A stretch of DNA of 26,506 bases from Ruminococcus sp. (GCA_003521625.1 DPHV01000007.1:1-26506); one strand, 5' to 3'. Counted from the stretch's first letter, positions 1 through 8,274 are shown. Notes: a model not told the origin generated them from the sequence alone. Translations and numbers: made by a program.

Positions 1-32
1 ACTACTACTTTATTATACGAGGAGAGTATATT

Positions 33-2666
33 ATGCAATGGACAGGACTTAACGAATTAAGAGAAAAATTCCTTTCGTTCTTCGAATCAAAGGGTTGTTT
101 AAGACTTCCCAGCTTTTCTCTTGTTCCGAAGGACGACAACAGCCTTCTGCTTATTAACAGCGGTATGGCTCCGATGAAAAAGTATTTTACAGGTGAAATC
201 ACACCTCCTCGCAAGCGTGTGACAACCTGTCAGAAGTGTATCCGCACACCCGACATTGAGCGTGTAGGAATCACTGCTCGTCACGGCACATTCTTTGAAA
301 TGCTCGGCAACTTCTCGTTCGGCGACTACTTCAAGCACGAAGCAACAGCATGGGCGTGGGAATTTTTTACAGAGGTTCTTGAAATGCCCGTTGACAAGCT
401 CTATGTTTCAATTTATCAGGACGACGATGAGGCTTATAGAATCTGGACAGAGGAAGTCGGCGTTGACCCGTCGCATATGGTGCGTCTCGGCAAAGATGAC
501 AACTTCTGGGAGCACGGTTCAGGTCCCTGCGGTCCCTGCTCTGAAATTTACTTTGACAGAGGAGAGGACAAGGGCTGCGGAAGTCCCGACTGCGGCGTAG
601 GCTGTGAGTGCGACAGATTTGTTGAGGTATGGAATCTTGTTTTCACACAGTTTGAAAACGACGGCAACGGCAACTACACTCCGCTTGACCACCCCAACAT
701 CGACACAGGTATGGGACTCGAACGACTTGCCTGTGTAATGCAAGGCGTTGACAACCTTTTCCTTGTTGACACAATCCAGAATATTATGAAGCACATTTCA
801 CAGATTACGGGCGTTGAATACGGCAAAGACGAAAAGAGCGATATTTCTCTTCGTGTAATCACCGATCACATCCGCAGTACCACCTTTATGATTGGCGACG
901 GTGTTATGCCCTCAAACGAAGGCAAGGGATATGTGCTCCGCAGACTATTAAGACGTGCCGCTCGTCACGGCAGACTTCTCGGCTATAAAGAGCCTTTCCT
1001 CTATAAGGTATGCGATACCGTAATCAAAGAAAACCTCACAGCTTATCCCGAATTAAAGGAAAAAGAGGAGTTCATTACAAAGGTTATCAAGGTTGAAGAA
1101 GAAAGCTTTGCAAAGACAATCGACCAGGGCTTAAGAATGCTCAATGCAATTATGGATAATAATGCAGTTAAAACCTTGAGCGGCGAAGACGCATTCAAGC
1201 TCAACGATACCTACGGTTTCCCGATTGATTTAACAAGAGAAATCCTTTCGGAAAAAGGAATAAAGGTTGACGTTGATCGTTTTCAGGAGCTTTTGAAGGA
1301 GCAGAAAAAGCGTTCTCGTGACGCTCGCAAAAACGCAGGTGCAGACGCTTGGATTTCCGAAGCAACCGACCTTACCGACGTAGCAAAAACCGACTTTGTC
1401 GGCTACAGCGAGCTTTCCTGTGACTCAGCAGTGCTTGCAATCGTTCGTGACGGCGAAAGAGTAGACAGCGTAAACGAGGGCGAAAGCGCAGTAATTGTTC
1501 TCGACAAAACTCCGTTCTATGCGGAAAGCGGCGGACAGGTAGGCGATACGGGTGTTCTCGAGAGCGGAAACTTCACAGCAGACGTTGACGATACAACAAA
1601 AGACCCGTCAGGAAATATCTACCTCCACGCTTGCACAGTAACGTGCGGCAGTGTTTCAGTCGGCTCAAAGGTAAGTTCAACTGTTGACAGCGAACGCCGT
1701 GCAGATATTACAAGAAACCACACAGCGGCTCACCTTTTACAGGCGGCACTTCGTGATGTTCTCGGCAACCACGTTCAGCAGGCAGGTCAGCTTGTTACCG
1801 ATTCTTACTTCCGTTTTGACTTCACTCACTTTGAGGCTATGACTGCAAAGGAACTGATTGAGGTTGAAAACCTTGTAAATAAAAAGATTTTTGAGGCTAT
1901 TGAAGTTAAGACTCAGGAAATGCCGATTGAAGAGGCTAAAAATCTCGGCGCAATGGCACTGTTCGGTGAAAAATACGGCGACGTTGTACGTGTTGTAAGC
2001 GCAGATGATTTCTCAATTGAGTTCTGCGGCGGTACTCACGCAAAGAATACTTCGAACCTCGGACTTTTCAAAATTCGTCAGGAAGGCTCTGTTGCCGCAG
2101 GTGTAAGAAGAATTGAAGCATTAACAGGTAACGGCGTATTGAATTATATCAACAACACAAATGCGGCTATTATGGGCGTTTGTGCGGCACTGAAAATTTC
2201 AAATCCGAAAGCGGTAGTTGAGGGCGCACAAAAGGCAGAAATGCTTATCAAAGTTCAGCAGAAAGAGATTAGCGAGCTTAATTCAAAGCTTGCAGTTGCA
2301 CAGCTTTCAGAGCTTTTTGCAGGCACAGAGGTTGAAAACGGCGTAAGAATTGTTACTTCAAAGGTTGACAATGCAAACGCAGACGTACTGCGTACAATGT
2401 GCGAGCGTGCCAAGGACAGCGCACCGAAGGTTGTAATTGTGCTTGCCGCTGTAAATGACGGCAAGGTAACCTTTGCAGCCGCTTGCGGAAAAGAAGCTCT
2501 TGCGCTTGGCGCAAACGCAGGCAAAATAGTTAAGGCAGTTGCACAGGCAGCAGGCGGTAACGGCGGCGGAAAGCCCGATATGGCTATGGCAGGTGCAAAA
2601 GAGCCTGAAAAGGTTGAGTCAGCACTTTCCACTGTAAAAGATACAGTGTTTTCAATGCTCATGTGA
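33..2666 (+). CDS. alaS: Alanyl-tRNA synthetase
   Basis: Class II aminoacyl-tRNA synthetase that charges tRNA-Ala with alanine in the cytoplasm and hydrolyses mischarged Ser/Gly-tRNA-Ala. At 877 aa it is full length for bacterial AlaRS. The N-terminal catalytic domain opens with the typical LREKFLSFFESKGC segment and includes the motif RHGTFFEMLGNFSFGDYF. The editing-site zinc ligands are visible as HTAAH (H563, H567) and CGGTH (C665, H669). The C-terminal C-Ala domain ends in the Gly-rich GGNGGGKPDMAMAG stretch. The ATG at 33 is preceded by GAGGAG at good spacing, and the protein starts exactly where family members start. The upstream promoter and any T-box leader lie outside the window. An AU-rich inverted repeat (2673-2713) follows the stop but lacks a U-tract, so it is not a convincing terminator. 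Identification is certain from the motifs. Confidence 0.98.
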   Translation: MQWTGLNELREKFLSFFESKGCLRLPSFSLVPKDDNSLLLINSGMAPMKKYFTGEITPPRKRVTTCQKCIRTPDIERVGITARHGTFFEMLGNFSFGDYFKHEATAWAWEFFTEVLEMPVDKLYVSIYQDDDEAYRIWTEEVGVDPSHMVRLGKDDNFWEHGSGPCGPCSEIYFDRGEDKGCGSPDCGVGCECDRFVEVWNLVFTQFENDGNGNYTPLDHPNIDTGMGLERLACVMQGVDNLFLVDTIQNIMKHISQITGVEYGKDEKSDISLRVITDHIRSTTFMIGDGVMPSNEGKGYVLRRLLRRAARHGRLLGYKEPFLYKVCDTVIKENLTAYPELKEKEEFITKVIKVEEESFAKTIDQGLRMLNAIMDNNAVKTLSGEDAFKLNDTYGFPIDLTREILSEKGIKVDVDRFQELLKEQKKRSRDARKNAGADAWISEATDLTDVAKTDFVGYSELSCDSAVLAIVRDGERVDSVNEGESAVIVLDKTPFYAESGGQVGDTGVLESGNFTADVDDTTKDPSGNIYLHACTVTCGSVSVGSKVSSTVDSERRADITRNHTAAHLLQAALRDVLGNHVQQAGQLVTDSYFRFDFTHFEAMTAKELIEVENLVNKKIFEAIEVKTQEMPIEEAKNLGAMALFGEKYGDVVRVVSADDFSIEFCGGTHAKNTSNLGLFKIRQEGSVAAGVRRIEALTGNGVLNYINNTNAAIMGVCAALKISNPKAVVEGAQKAEMLIKVQQKEISELNSKLAVAQLSELFAGTEVENGVRIVTSKVDNANADVLRTMCERAKDSAPKVVIVLAAVNDGKVTFAAACGKEALALGANAGKIVKAVAQAAGGNGGGKPDMAMAGAKEPEKVESALSTVKDTVFSMLM

Positions 2667-2778
2667 TTATGACACAATTTTTTTGAGATGTTGCAAAAAT
2701 AACATAAATTGTGAAAAATTAACAAATCGACAATCAAAATCTTGTGCAAATAATGGTGTTACAATTAAATTAAAAGTA

Positions 2779-2807
2779 TTGAAGTTTTGTTATATTTATT
2801 GTATAAT
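2779..2807 (+). promoter_or_regulatory. Sigma-A-type promoter for the secreted protein gene
   Basis: TTGAAG (2779-2784) and a perfect TATAAT (2802-2807) are separated by 17 bp. The predicted start is near 2814, giving a leader of about 57 nt before the ATG at 2871. The GGAGGAG ribosome binding site sits just upstream of that ATG. The promoter separates this gene from alaS. Confidence 0.7.
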
Positions 2808-2870
2808 AACTTTACTGAGATATTATGCTAATATCTTTGAGTTCACGAACAATTTAGGAGGAGATTTAAA

Positions 2871-3959
2871 ATGTTCAAGAAATTAGCAAGCCTTGCTATC
2901 GCTGCAACAATGATGGTTGGTACAGCAGCAATCACAGCAAGCGCAGCAGAAGTTGAGTTTGACGCAGTAGGTGCAGAAGATTCAGCAGTAGTATCAGCAG
3001 ATAATTCATCGGAAGTTGGCGCAGATGCCGGTTCTGAAGCAGTTGGCGCAGGCAACGTAGTTAAGTTTGACGCTAAAAAGTCAGGCTGGAACCTCGACAC
3101 AAACAAGAAGTTCTACTGCCATATCTGGAAGTCTGACAGTTCAGGTTCATGGCCCGACTGGCAGACAAAGGCTGAGCTGTGTACTTTTGATAAAGAGACA
3201 GGTATAGCTACATATGACCTTTCTAAGACAGGCAACACAATCAGCCCCTCTGACGGAAGAATTTACAGCGTTATCTTCTCATCTAACACAGGTATGCAGA
3301 CTTGTAACGTAATTATGAGCGGTGCTTGCATCGGCGACACACTCTATTGCACAGGTGAGCAGAGTGAAAACCCTGAAGACTCAGAGAAGAAAGACTATGT
3401 TGCTAGGTGGGAAAAAACATCAGACTGCGGTCAGGAAAGAAAGATTACATCAACAGGTAACATCGTTGGTACAGCTTTCCCCGAAGGCGAGTCAGACGTA
3501 ACACTTCTTGCTACATACCTTGTCGCTTATTACAATGATCCTGCTAAGACAGACCTTACACAGAATCTTATCAATGAGCTCAATGTTAGCCCTGTAGACG
3601 TTATGGGTGCTGTAACAGATAAGCTCAACAACACAAACAATGCTGATAAAGATAAGATTGCTCCTGCAGTTGAAAAAATTCTTTTAAATTGCACTGACCC
3701 CACAAAGGGCGGTGAAAAGCCAAACGAGGAAGAAATGAACAAAGCAAAAAATGAAGGTGGTTCAGCTACCGGTTCAGGTTCAGGTTCAGGCTCAAACGGC
3801 GGTTCAACAGGTTCAGGCTCAAGCTCCGGTTCAAGCTCAAGCTCAGGTTCAAGCTCTGTTAAGTCAGGTGTTGAAACAACAATCTTCTATGTATTCGGTG
3901 GACTTATGCTTGCAGCAGCAGGTGTAGCATTCCTCGCAAGAAAGAAGAGAGAGGAATAA
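2871..3959 (+). CDS. Secreted membrane-anchored protein, unknown function
   Basis: A 362-aa exported protein. Residues 1-26 form a signal peptide: KK at positions 3-4, a hydrophobic core, then an ASAA cleavage region. Residues about 60-190 form an aromatic, Trp-rich extracellular domain (GWNLDTNKKFYCHIW, GSWPDWQ), loosely reminiscent of a beta-sandwich carbohydrate-binding module. Residues about 195-280 look helical. Residues about 295-332 are a Gly/Ser linker, followed by one transmembrane helix (about 336-354) and a positive tail ending ARKKREE. The tail looks like a sortase signal, but there is no LPXTG; the sequence before the helix is KSGVETT, so simple membrane anchoring is more likely. 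The presumed mature domain has many Cys residues, unusual for an anaerobe surface protein. It has its own promoter, an AGGAGGAG ribosome binding site and a downstream terminator. I do not recognise a named family; starch or glycan binding is only a guess. Confidence 0.8.
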   Translation: MFKKLASLAIAATMMVGTAAITASAAEVEFDAVGAEDSAVVSADNSSEVGADAGSEAVGAGNVVKFDAKKSGWNLDTNKKFYCHIWKSDSSGSWPDWQTKAELCTFDKETGIATYDLSKTGNTISPSDGRIYSVIFSSNTGMQTCNVIMSGACIGDTLYCTGEQSENPEDSEKKDYVARWEKTSDCGQERKITSTGNIVGTAFPEGESDVTLLATYLVAYYNDPAKTDLTQNLINELNVSPVDVMGAVTDKLNNTNNADKDKIAPAVEKILLNCTDPTKGGEKPNEEEMNKAKNEGGSATGSGSGSGSNGGSTGSGSSSGSSSSSGSSSVKSGVETTIFYVFGGLMLAAAGVAFLARKKREE

Positions 3960-3989
3960 TCAATAACTGATTATTAAAAAATTATTATT

Positions 3990-4034
3990 CACAAATCAGG
4001 CGTTGCAGGAAACTGCAACGCTTTTGTGATTTTA
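3990..4034 (+). terminator. Intrinsic terminator after the secreted protein gene
   Basis: A perfect 9-bp stem GCGTTGCAG/CTGCAACGC (4000-4008 with 4013-4021) closes a GAAA tetraloop and is followed by TTTT. The outer CACAA/TTGTG pairing lengthens the hairpin. Confidence 0.9.
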
Positions 4035-4063
4035 TTAATAATGCAAAACTCAACAAAAAACTA

Positions 4064-4092
4064 TTGATTTTCTTATCAACGTGTGCTATAAT
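4064..4092 (+). promoter_or_regulatory. Extended -10 promoter for the SRP RNA
   Basis: TTGATT (4064-4069), a 17-bp spacer and TATAAT (4087-4092) preceded by TGC, an extended -10. The predicted start is near 4099, about 30 nt upstream of the first paired base of the mature RNA. The leader contains the inverted repeat ATTGCA/TGCAAT and may be trimmed. Confidence 0.8.
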
Positions 4093-4128
4093 AATAAAGA
4101 ATTGCAAGAAGTCATTGCGTGCAATTAA

Positions 4129-4237
4129 GTGAGCGGCAGGCCCTGTGCGATTGGGGTCTGTGAACCATGTCAGGCGGGGAACCGAGCAGCATTAAGCAGT
4201 ATTTCTGATGCGATGCAGTAAGTCTGCCGCTTACTTA
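4129..4237 (+). ncRNA. ffs: Signal recognition particle RNA (small, 4.5S type)
   Basis: RNA scaffold of the SRP, which binds Ffh and targets ribosomes making membrane and secreted proteins to FtsY. The closing stem is an 11-bp pairing of GTGAGCGGCAG (4129-4139) with CTGCCGCTTAC (4224-4234). The apical Ffh M-domain site is canonical: GTCAGG (4169-4174), a CGG/CCG stem capped by the GGAA tetraloop (4178-4181), then AGCAGC (4185-4190). The length of about 107 nt fits the small bacterial class without an Alu domain. Exact ends are inferred from base pairing. A strong promoter and a terminator frame it as a single-gene unit. Its location just before dnaX is common in Firmicutes. Confidence 0.92.
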
Positions 4238-4248
4238 TTTGTACGATT

Positions 4249-4280
4249 GCCGTTATTTCGGCTGACGGCTTGCATTTTTT
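4249..4280 (+). terminator. Intrinsic terminator between SRP RNA and dnaX
   Basis: A 7-bp stem GCCGTTA/TGACGGC (4249-4255 with 4263-4269) closes a 7-nt loop and is followed by TTGC and a run of six T (4275-4280). It lies directly before the dnaX ribosome binding site, so dnaX needs either read-through or a promoter that I cannot place. Confidence 0.75.
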
Positions 4281-4300
4281 GTTGATGCGGAGGTGATTTT

Positions 4301-6007
4301 TTGTATAGGGTTTTGTATCGCAAATGGCGACCGCAGACTTTCGATGATGTTTCAGGACAGGAGCATATAACCACTACTCTGAAAAATGAGCTTGTTGCAG
4401 GTCGTCTGAACCACGCATACCTTTTCACAGGTTCAAGGGGTACGGGAAAAACTACCTGTGCAAAAATTCTTGCCAAAGCAGTAAACTGCCTTGATATTCA
4501 CAACGGAAATCCCTGCGGAAAGTGTGAAGTCTGCCGTGGAATCGACGACGGAAGCATACTCGACGTTGTTGAAATGGACGCCGCTTCCAACCGCAATATT
4601 GACGATATCCGTCAGATTATCGACGAGGTGCAGTTCAAGCCGGCAAAGTGCAAATACAGAGTTTATATTATCGACGAGGTGCATATGCTCACCACACAGG
4701 CGTTCAATGCACTGCTCAAAACTCTTGAAGAACCGCCCGAACACGTTATTTTCATACTCGCAACAACCGAGGTACACAAGCTTCCGCAGACGATTCTTTC
4801 ACGCTGTCAGAAGTTTGAATTTCACCGCATACCTCCTCGTGCAATAGCAGACAGACTTCTTTTTGTTGCACAGCAGGAAGAAGTTACTCTTACGGATTCT
4901 GCCGCAATGCTTATTGCGTCTGTAGCAGACGGTGCATTGCGTGACGGTTTGTCGTTGCTCGACAGGTGTATTGCGATAAGTTCGGAGATTGACGAGGAAG
5001 TTGTCAGAAATGCGGCAGGACTTGCAAGAAAAACATACCTTTATGAGCTTGCGGTCTGCATTATTAATAAGAATACCGCAAAATCGCTTGAAATTATAGA
5101 CCGTCTGTACGGAGAGTCAAAGGATATGGCTCGGCTTTGCGACGAGCTTATCGCACATTTCAGAACGCTGATGCTGATAAAATCCGTCAGAAATCCGAGG
5201 GATATTCTTGTAATGTCCGATGATGAATTTGAAGAGGCACAAACACAGTCCGACTACCTTTCACTCGCCGATATAGTCTACTATATGGACGTTTTATCAC
5301 GTGCTTATCAGCGAATGGGCAAGGGCACGGGCGACAGAACAGAGCTTGAAATGGCTATGGTAAAGCTGTCCTCTTCCGAGCTTGACGGCACAACCGAGGC
5401 TCTGACACAGAGAATTTCCGCTCTTGAAAAGGCTGTGAAATATAAAGTAACTGTAGATTATGTTACCGCTTCAGAAAAGGTCGGTGAAAAATTAAGAGGT
5501 AATCAGAGTGAAATTTCTGAAAAACCTGATTTTGAAGAACAAATAACAGAGCAGATACAGAAAACAGCTGAAACTGAATCGGTTGAAGAACCCGAGAAAC
5601 CAAAAGCACCAGTTGCAAAGCCTGCGCCTGTTCCTGCGTCAAAACCTGCAAGAACTCCTGCAAACCTTGATGAAATCTACAAAAACGCAAAGCCGTTCCA
5701 CGAGTGGGTGGACGTTGTCAGCAATATGAAACCTATTTCAAGGGCAATTGCGGCGGCTTTTTCAGGCTCAACGGCATACGTTAGCGGAAGTTATCTTTTG
5801 ATTGACACAAGCAATGAAATGGCGTTTGAACTTCTGAAAAACGGCACAAGGCGAGAGGAAATCAGAAAGATTATTCTTGAAACAACAGGCAGGGTTTATA
5901 AACTCGGACCATATAAACGTGTTGAGGAAAAAAAGAAAGAAACCGACCCTCTTGACGTTCTGAAAGACGGACTCGAGGGCACGGGAATTACAATAACAGA
6001 GGAATAA
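4301..6007 (+). CDS. dnaX: DNA polymerase III subunit gamma/tau
   Basis: ATPase of the DNA polymerase III clamp loader; it loads the beta clamp and tethers polymerase cores at the fork. The protein is 568 aa. The AAA+ module shows Walker A GSRGTGKT (44-51), the zinc knuckle C63, C72, C75, C78, Walker B with DEVH (125-128), and the sensor-1/arginine-finger segment ATTEVHKLPQTILSRCQ. The domain III helices follow. A Pro/Ala/Lys-rich linker (about 405-455) precedes the tau C-terminal domain. The start is TTG at 4301, supported by a near-perfect GGAGGTGA at 4289-4296 and by the typical MYRVLYRKWRPQTFDDV beginning. It heads the dnaX-ybaB-recR-smpB cluster. An A AAA AAG heptamer occurs in frame at 5929-5935, but too close to the C-terminus to make a gamma-like product. 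Confidence 0.97.
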   Translation: MYRVLYRKWRPQTFDDVSGQEHITTTLKNELVAGRLNHAYLFTGSRGTGKTTCAKILAKAVNCLDIHNGNPCGKCEVCRGIDDGSILDVVEMDAASNRNIDDIRQIIDEVQFKPAKCKYRVYIIDEVHMLTTQAFNALLKTLEEPPEHVIFILATTEVHKLPQTILSRCQKFEFHRIPPRAIADRLLFVAQQEEVTLTDSAAMLIASVADGALRDGLSLLDRCIAISSEIDEEVVRNAAGLARKTYLYELAVCIINKNTAKSLEIIDRLYGESKDMARLCDELIAHFRTLMLIKSVRNPRDILVMSDDEFEEAQTQSDYLSLADIVYYMDVLSRAYQRMGKGTGDRTELEMAMVKLSSSELDGTTEALTQRISALEKAVKYKVTVDYVTASEKVGEKLRGNQSEISEKPDFEEQITEQIQKTAETESVEEPEKPKAPVAKPAPVPASKPARTPANLDEIYKNAKPFHEWVDVVSNMKPISRAIAAAFSGSTAYVSGSYLLIDTSNEMAFELLKNGTRREEIRKIILETTGRVYKLGPYKRVEEKKKETDPLDVLKDGLEGTGITITEE

Positions 6008-6028
6008 AACTGAAAGGAAATTAATATT

Positions 6029-6379
6029 ATGAAAGCAAGATTACCAAAAGGATACAACAACGGCGGAGCAAACAACATTCAGCAGCTTGCACGTCAGGCA
6101 CAGAAGCTTCAGGACGATATGGAAACAGCTGCAGCAGAGCTTGAAGCAAAGGAATATGAGGCTACAGCAGGCGGCGGAGCTGTTAAAGTAACTGTTACAG
6201 GCAAAATGGAGCTTACAAAGGTTGAGCTGTCCCCCGAGGTTGTTGACCCCGAGGACGTAGAAATGCTTTCCGACCTCGTTATTGCAGCCGCTAACGAAGC
6301 GTTAAGAGCAGCTCAAAAGGAAAAAGAGGACAAAATGGAGTCAATTTCGGGCGGACTTAACATTCCCGGAATGTTTTAA
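6029..6379 (+). CDS. ybaB: YbaB/EbfC nucleoid-associated protein
   Basis: Small DNA-binding protein of the YbaB/EbfC family, found with dnaX and recR in most bacteria and thought to act as a dimeric nucleoid-associated protein. At 116 aa it is about the usual length of 100-115. The family pattern is clear: a coiled N-terminal helix NNIQQLARQAQKLQDDM (residues about 15-31), the core GGGAVKVTVTGKMELTKVELSPEVVD, and a C-terminal helix NEALRAAQKEKEDKM ending with an IPGMF tail. The ATG at 6029 follows GAAAGGAAA at fair spacing. It starts 21 bp after dnaX and is separated from recR by 2 bp, so it is co-transcribed with both. Confidence 0.95.
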   Translation: MKARLPKGYNNGGANNIQQLARQAQKLQDDMETAAAELEAKEYEATAGGGAVKVTVTGKMELTKVELSPEVVDPEDVEMLSDLVIAAANEALRAAQKEKEDKMESISGGLNIPGMF

Positions 6380-6381
6380 TT

Positions 6382-6984
6382 ATGGCTCAGTATAATGTAG
6401 CTCCGCTTGAAAATCTTGTGGAGCAATTCGAAAAAATGCCCGGAATCGGACATAAAACTGCACAGCGCCTTGCATATTATGTGCTCAATCTGTCAAAAAC
6501 ACAGGCAGAGGAGCTTGCAGGCGCAGTGCTTGACGCCCATACAAAGATACACTATTGCAGTAAATGCTGTAATCTTACCGACAAGGAGCTTTGTCCGGTA
6601 TGTGCAAGTCCGTTGAGGGATAACTCGGTAATCTGCGTTGTTGAAACGCCGAGAGATGCAACGGCAGTCGAGAACACCCACGAATTCAAGGGTGTTTATC
6701 ACGTTCTGCACGGTGCAATTTCTCCGCTTAATGACATAGGTCCCGACAATCTCACGATAAAACAGCTTGTTGCAAGACTGTCCGACGACACAGTAAACGA
6801 AGTCATAATGGCGACAAATCCTACTGTTGAGGGTGACGCAACTGCACTGTATATTTCAAAGCTCTTAAAGCCTATGGGCGTTAAGGTTACTCGCCTTGCT
6901 TACGGAATACCAGTTGGCGGCGACCTTGAATACGCAGACGAATACACCCTTGCAAAGGCGTTGGAAGGCAGGAATGAGATATAA
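6382..6984 (+). CDS. recR: Recombination mediator protein RecR
   Basis: RecFOR pathway protein that helps load RecA on gapped DNA. At 200 aa it matches the family. It has an N-terminal helix-hairpin-helix (MPGIGHKTAQRL, residues 19-30), a four-Cys zinc finger (C59, C62, C71, C74), a Toprim domain beginning VVETPRDATAVE with ATNPTVEGDATALYI, and the conserved C-terminal segment RLAYGIPVGGDLEYADE. It begins 2 bp after the ybaB stop, and its own stop overlaps the smpB start by one base, indicating translational coupling in one operon. Confidence 0.97.
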   Translation: MAQYNVAPLENLVEQFEKMPGIGHKTAQRLAYYVLNLSKTQAEELAGAVLDAHTKIHYCSKCCNLTDKELCPVCASPLRDNSVICVVETPRDATAVENTHEFKGVYHVLHGAISPLNDIGPDNLTIKQLVARLSDDTVNEVIMATNPTVEGDATALYISKLLKPMGVKVTRLAYGIPVGGDLEYADEYTLAKALEGRNEI

Positions 6985-7445
6985 TGAGCTCACTCAAGAC
7001 TATTGCACAGAACAAAAAGGCTCATCACGATTATTTTATCGAGGAGTCCTACGAAGCAGGAATTGAGCTGTTGGGCACAGAGGTAAAGTCTATCAGAAAC
7101 GGCAGAGTAAACCTCAAGGACAGTTGGTGCTCAATTGTTGACGGCGAAATTTTCGTCAACGGTATGCACATTTCTCCTTACGAGCACGGCAATATTTTCA
7201 ACCGTGACCCAATGCGAGTGCGCAGACTTCTGATGCACAAAAAAGAAATCAACAAGCTTTACGGAACGGTAAATCAGACGGGTTATTCACTGATACCGAT
7301 TAGCCTTTATTTTAAGGACAGCAGGGTAAAGCTTCAGGTCGGCTTGTGCAAGGGAAAAAAGCTCTACGATAAGCGTGAGGATATGGCTAAACGCAGTGCA
7401 AAGCGTGATATAGAACGTGCAATAAAAGAGCAGTCCAGAGGTTAA
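6984..7445 (+). CDS. smpB: SsrA-binding protein SmpB
   Basis: Binds tmRNA and delivers it to stalled ribosomes for trans-translation. The 153-aa protein is of normal length. Typical segments are QNKKAHHDYFIEESYEAGIELLGTEVKSIRNGRVNLKDSW (N-terminal oligonucleotide-binding barrel), HISPYEHGN, RRLLMHKKEI and the basic C-terminal tail GKKLYDKREDMAKRSAKRDIER, which mimics an anticodon in the decoding centre. The ATG overlaps the last base of recR. The tmRNA gene it serves lies only about 480 bp downstream. Confidence 0.97.
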   Translation: MSSLKTIAQNKKAHHDYFIEESYEAGIELLGTEVKSIRNGRVNLKDSWCSIVDGEIFVNGMHISPYEHGNIFNRDPMRVRRLLMHKKEINKLYGTVNQTGYSLIPISLYFKDSRVKLQVGLCKGKKLYDKREDMAKRSAKRDIERAIKEQSRG

Positions 7446-7459
7446 TTTCAGAGGTATGT

Positions 7460-7918
7460 ATGATAAACTTGCGGTACAGAAGAGCTGAAAAATCTGATGC
7501 AGAACTGCTGATAGCAATTTATAATTCTGCGTTCTATGATGATTATGTCAGGTACGGTGAATGTCCGGCATACGGAAGAACTGTAGAGCAAATGGAAAAT
7601 TCAATTGCAAGTGTTCAAAAGGAGATTGTTTTTTTCGATAATACTCCTGTCGGAGTGATTTCGGTTGAAGATAAAGGTGACGGAATATACTATATAGGTT
7701 GCCTTTGTGTTGTTCCCGAATATCAGGGAAAGGGAATAGGTACACTGGCCTTCAGTTATATTTTATCTGTTTATCCCGACTGGAAGAAGTTTGTTTTGAT
7801 AACGCCAGCAGACAAAGAAGAAAATATAAGATTCTATACCAAGAAATGCGGTTTCAAAATTGATGGAATATCAATGGACGGCAACGTTAAAGTTGTTCAA
7901 TTCATAAAGGAAAGATGA
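7460..7918 (+). CDS. GNAT family N-acetyltransferase
   Basis: A 152-aa acetyl-CoA-dependent acetyltransferase; the substrate cannot be told from sequence. It begins with LRYRRAEKSDAELLIAIYNSAF, a usual GNAT start. Motif A is CVVPEYQGKGIGTLAFSYIL, with the QGKGIG pyrophosphate-binding loop, and it ends with the motif B segment EENIRFYTKKCGFKIDG. A possible ribosome binding site, AGAGGT, lies just before the ATG. It sits 14 bp after smpB and 11 bp before the tmRNA 5' end, which suggests co-transcription with smpB. It is more AT-rich than its neighbours and could be a later insertion into the cluster. Confidence 0.9.
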   Translation: MINLRYRRAEKSDAELLIAIYNSAFYDDYVRYGECPAYGRTVEQMENSIASVQKEIVFFDNTPVGVISVEDKGDGIYYIGCLCVVPEYQGKGIGTLAFSYILSVYPDWKKFVLITPADKEENIRFYTKKCGFKIDGISMDGNVKVVQFIKER

Positions 7919-7929
7919 TATCTAAATAT

Positions 7930-8274
7930 GGGGGTGTAAAGGTTTCGACGGGGATTGCAAACCTTGATAAGCGAGCAGCGGTGCGGAACCGCTATAAAAT
8001 CCGCAACTTAAAAATAACTGACAAAACTACAGTTAAATTAGCAGCTTAATGCTGCTCGTTCCTGCACAGAGTACCACGGCTGTGCAAGGGGCGTCGATTA
8101 GTGGTAAATGTGAACAGAGTATTGCTCCGCACTCTGTCACAGTTTAGGAGCTGCCGAGCCGTATAGCCTGTCGTTGGGCGATGCGGTGAGGGAGATTTAA
8201 AACAACGACTGCGCTCGGAGAAAGTCTTAGCAAGCAGTTTTCGGACAGGGGTTCGACTCCCCTCACCTCCACCA
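7930..8274 (+). ncRNA. ssrA: Transfer-messenger RNA (tmRNA)
   Basis: 345-nt tmRNA that rescues stalled ribosomes and tags the unfinished protein. The acceptor stem is fully visible: GGGGGTG (7930-7936) pairs with CACCTCC (8264-8270), followed by ACCA. The 5' signature GGTTTCGACGGGG and the T-arm GGACAGGGGTTCGACTCC are present. The tag reading frame ends at TAA 8047-8049. Reading back from the stop, and taking the GAC after ATAACT as the resume codon, the encoded tag is DKTTVKLAA; the resume position is inferred. The ending KLAA departs from the more common ALAA. No separate promoter is obvious upstream, so it may be transcribed from smpB. The 3' end is the junction with the accessory region. 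Confidence 0.96.

Noticed and set aside
1..32. T-box riboswitch or other leader before alaS
   Set aside because: Only 32 nt are available and they show just the ribosome binding site; nothing can be said about the leader.
2673..2713. Terminator directly after alaS (CACAATTT/AAATTGTG)
   Set aside because: The stem is AU-only apart from the ends, the loop is 25 nt and there is no U-tract after it.
2255..2749. 164-codon open frame on the minus strand over the end of alaS
   Set aside because: It is antisense to a certain gene, has no ribosome binding site and its protein is only the low-complexity complement of alaS codons.
5929..5935. A AAA AAG slippery heptamer in the dnaX frame, as used for gamma in E. 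coli
   Set aside because: It lies at codon 544 of 568; a -1 shift would stop after a few codons and remove only the last residues, so it cannot make a gamma-like short subunit. No obvious stimulating hairpin follows.
7870..7929. Separate promoter for ssrA at the end of the acetyltransferase gene
   Set aside because: No pair of -35 and -10 elements with acceptable match and spacing could be found; transcription from upstream is assumed.
8251..8274. Direct repeat of the ssrA end marking an attachment site inside the window
   Set aside because: I looked for another copy of GGTTCGACTCCCC-type sequence to the right and saw none; without the second copy no att pair can be claimed.
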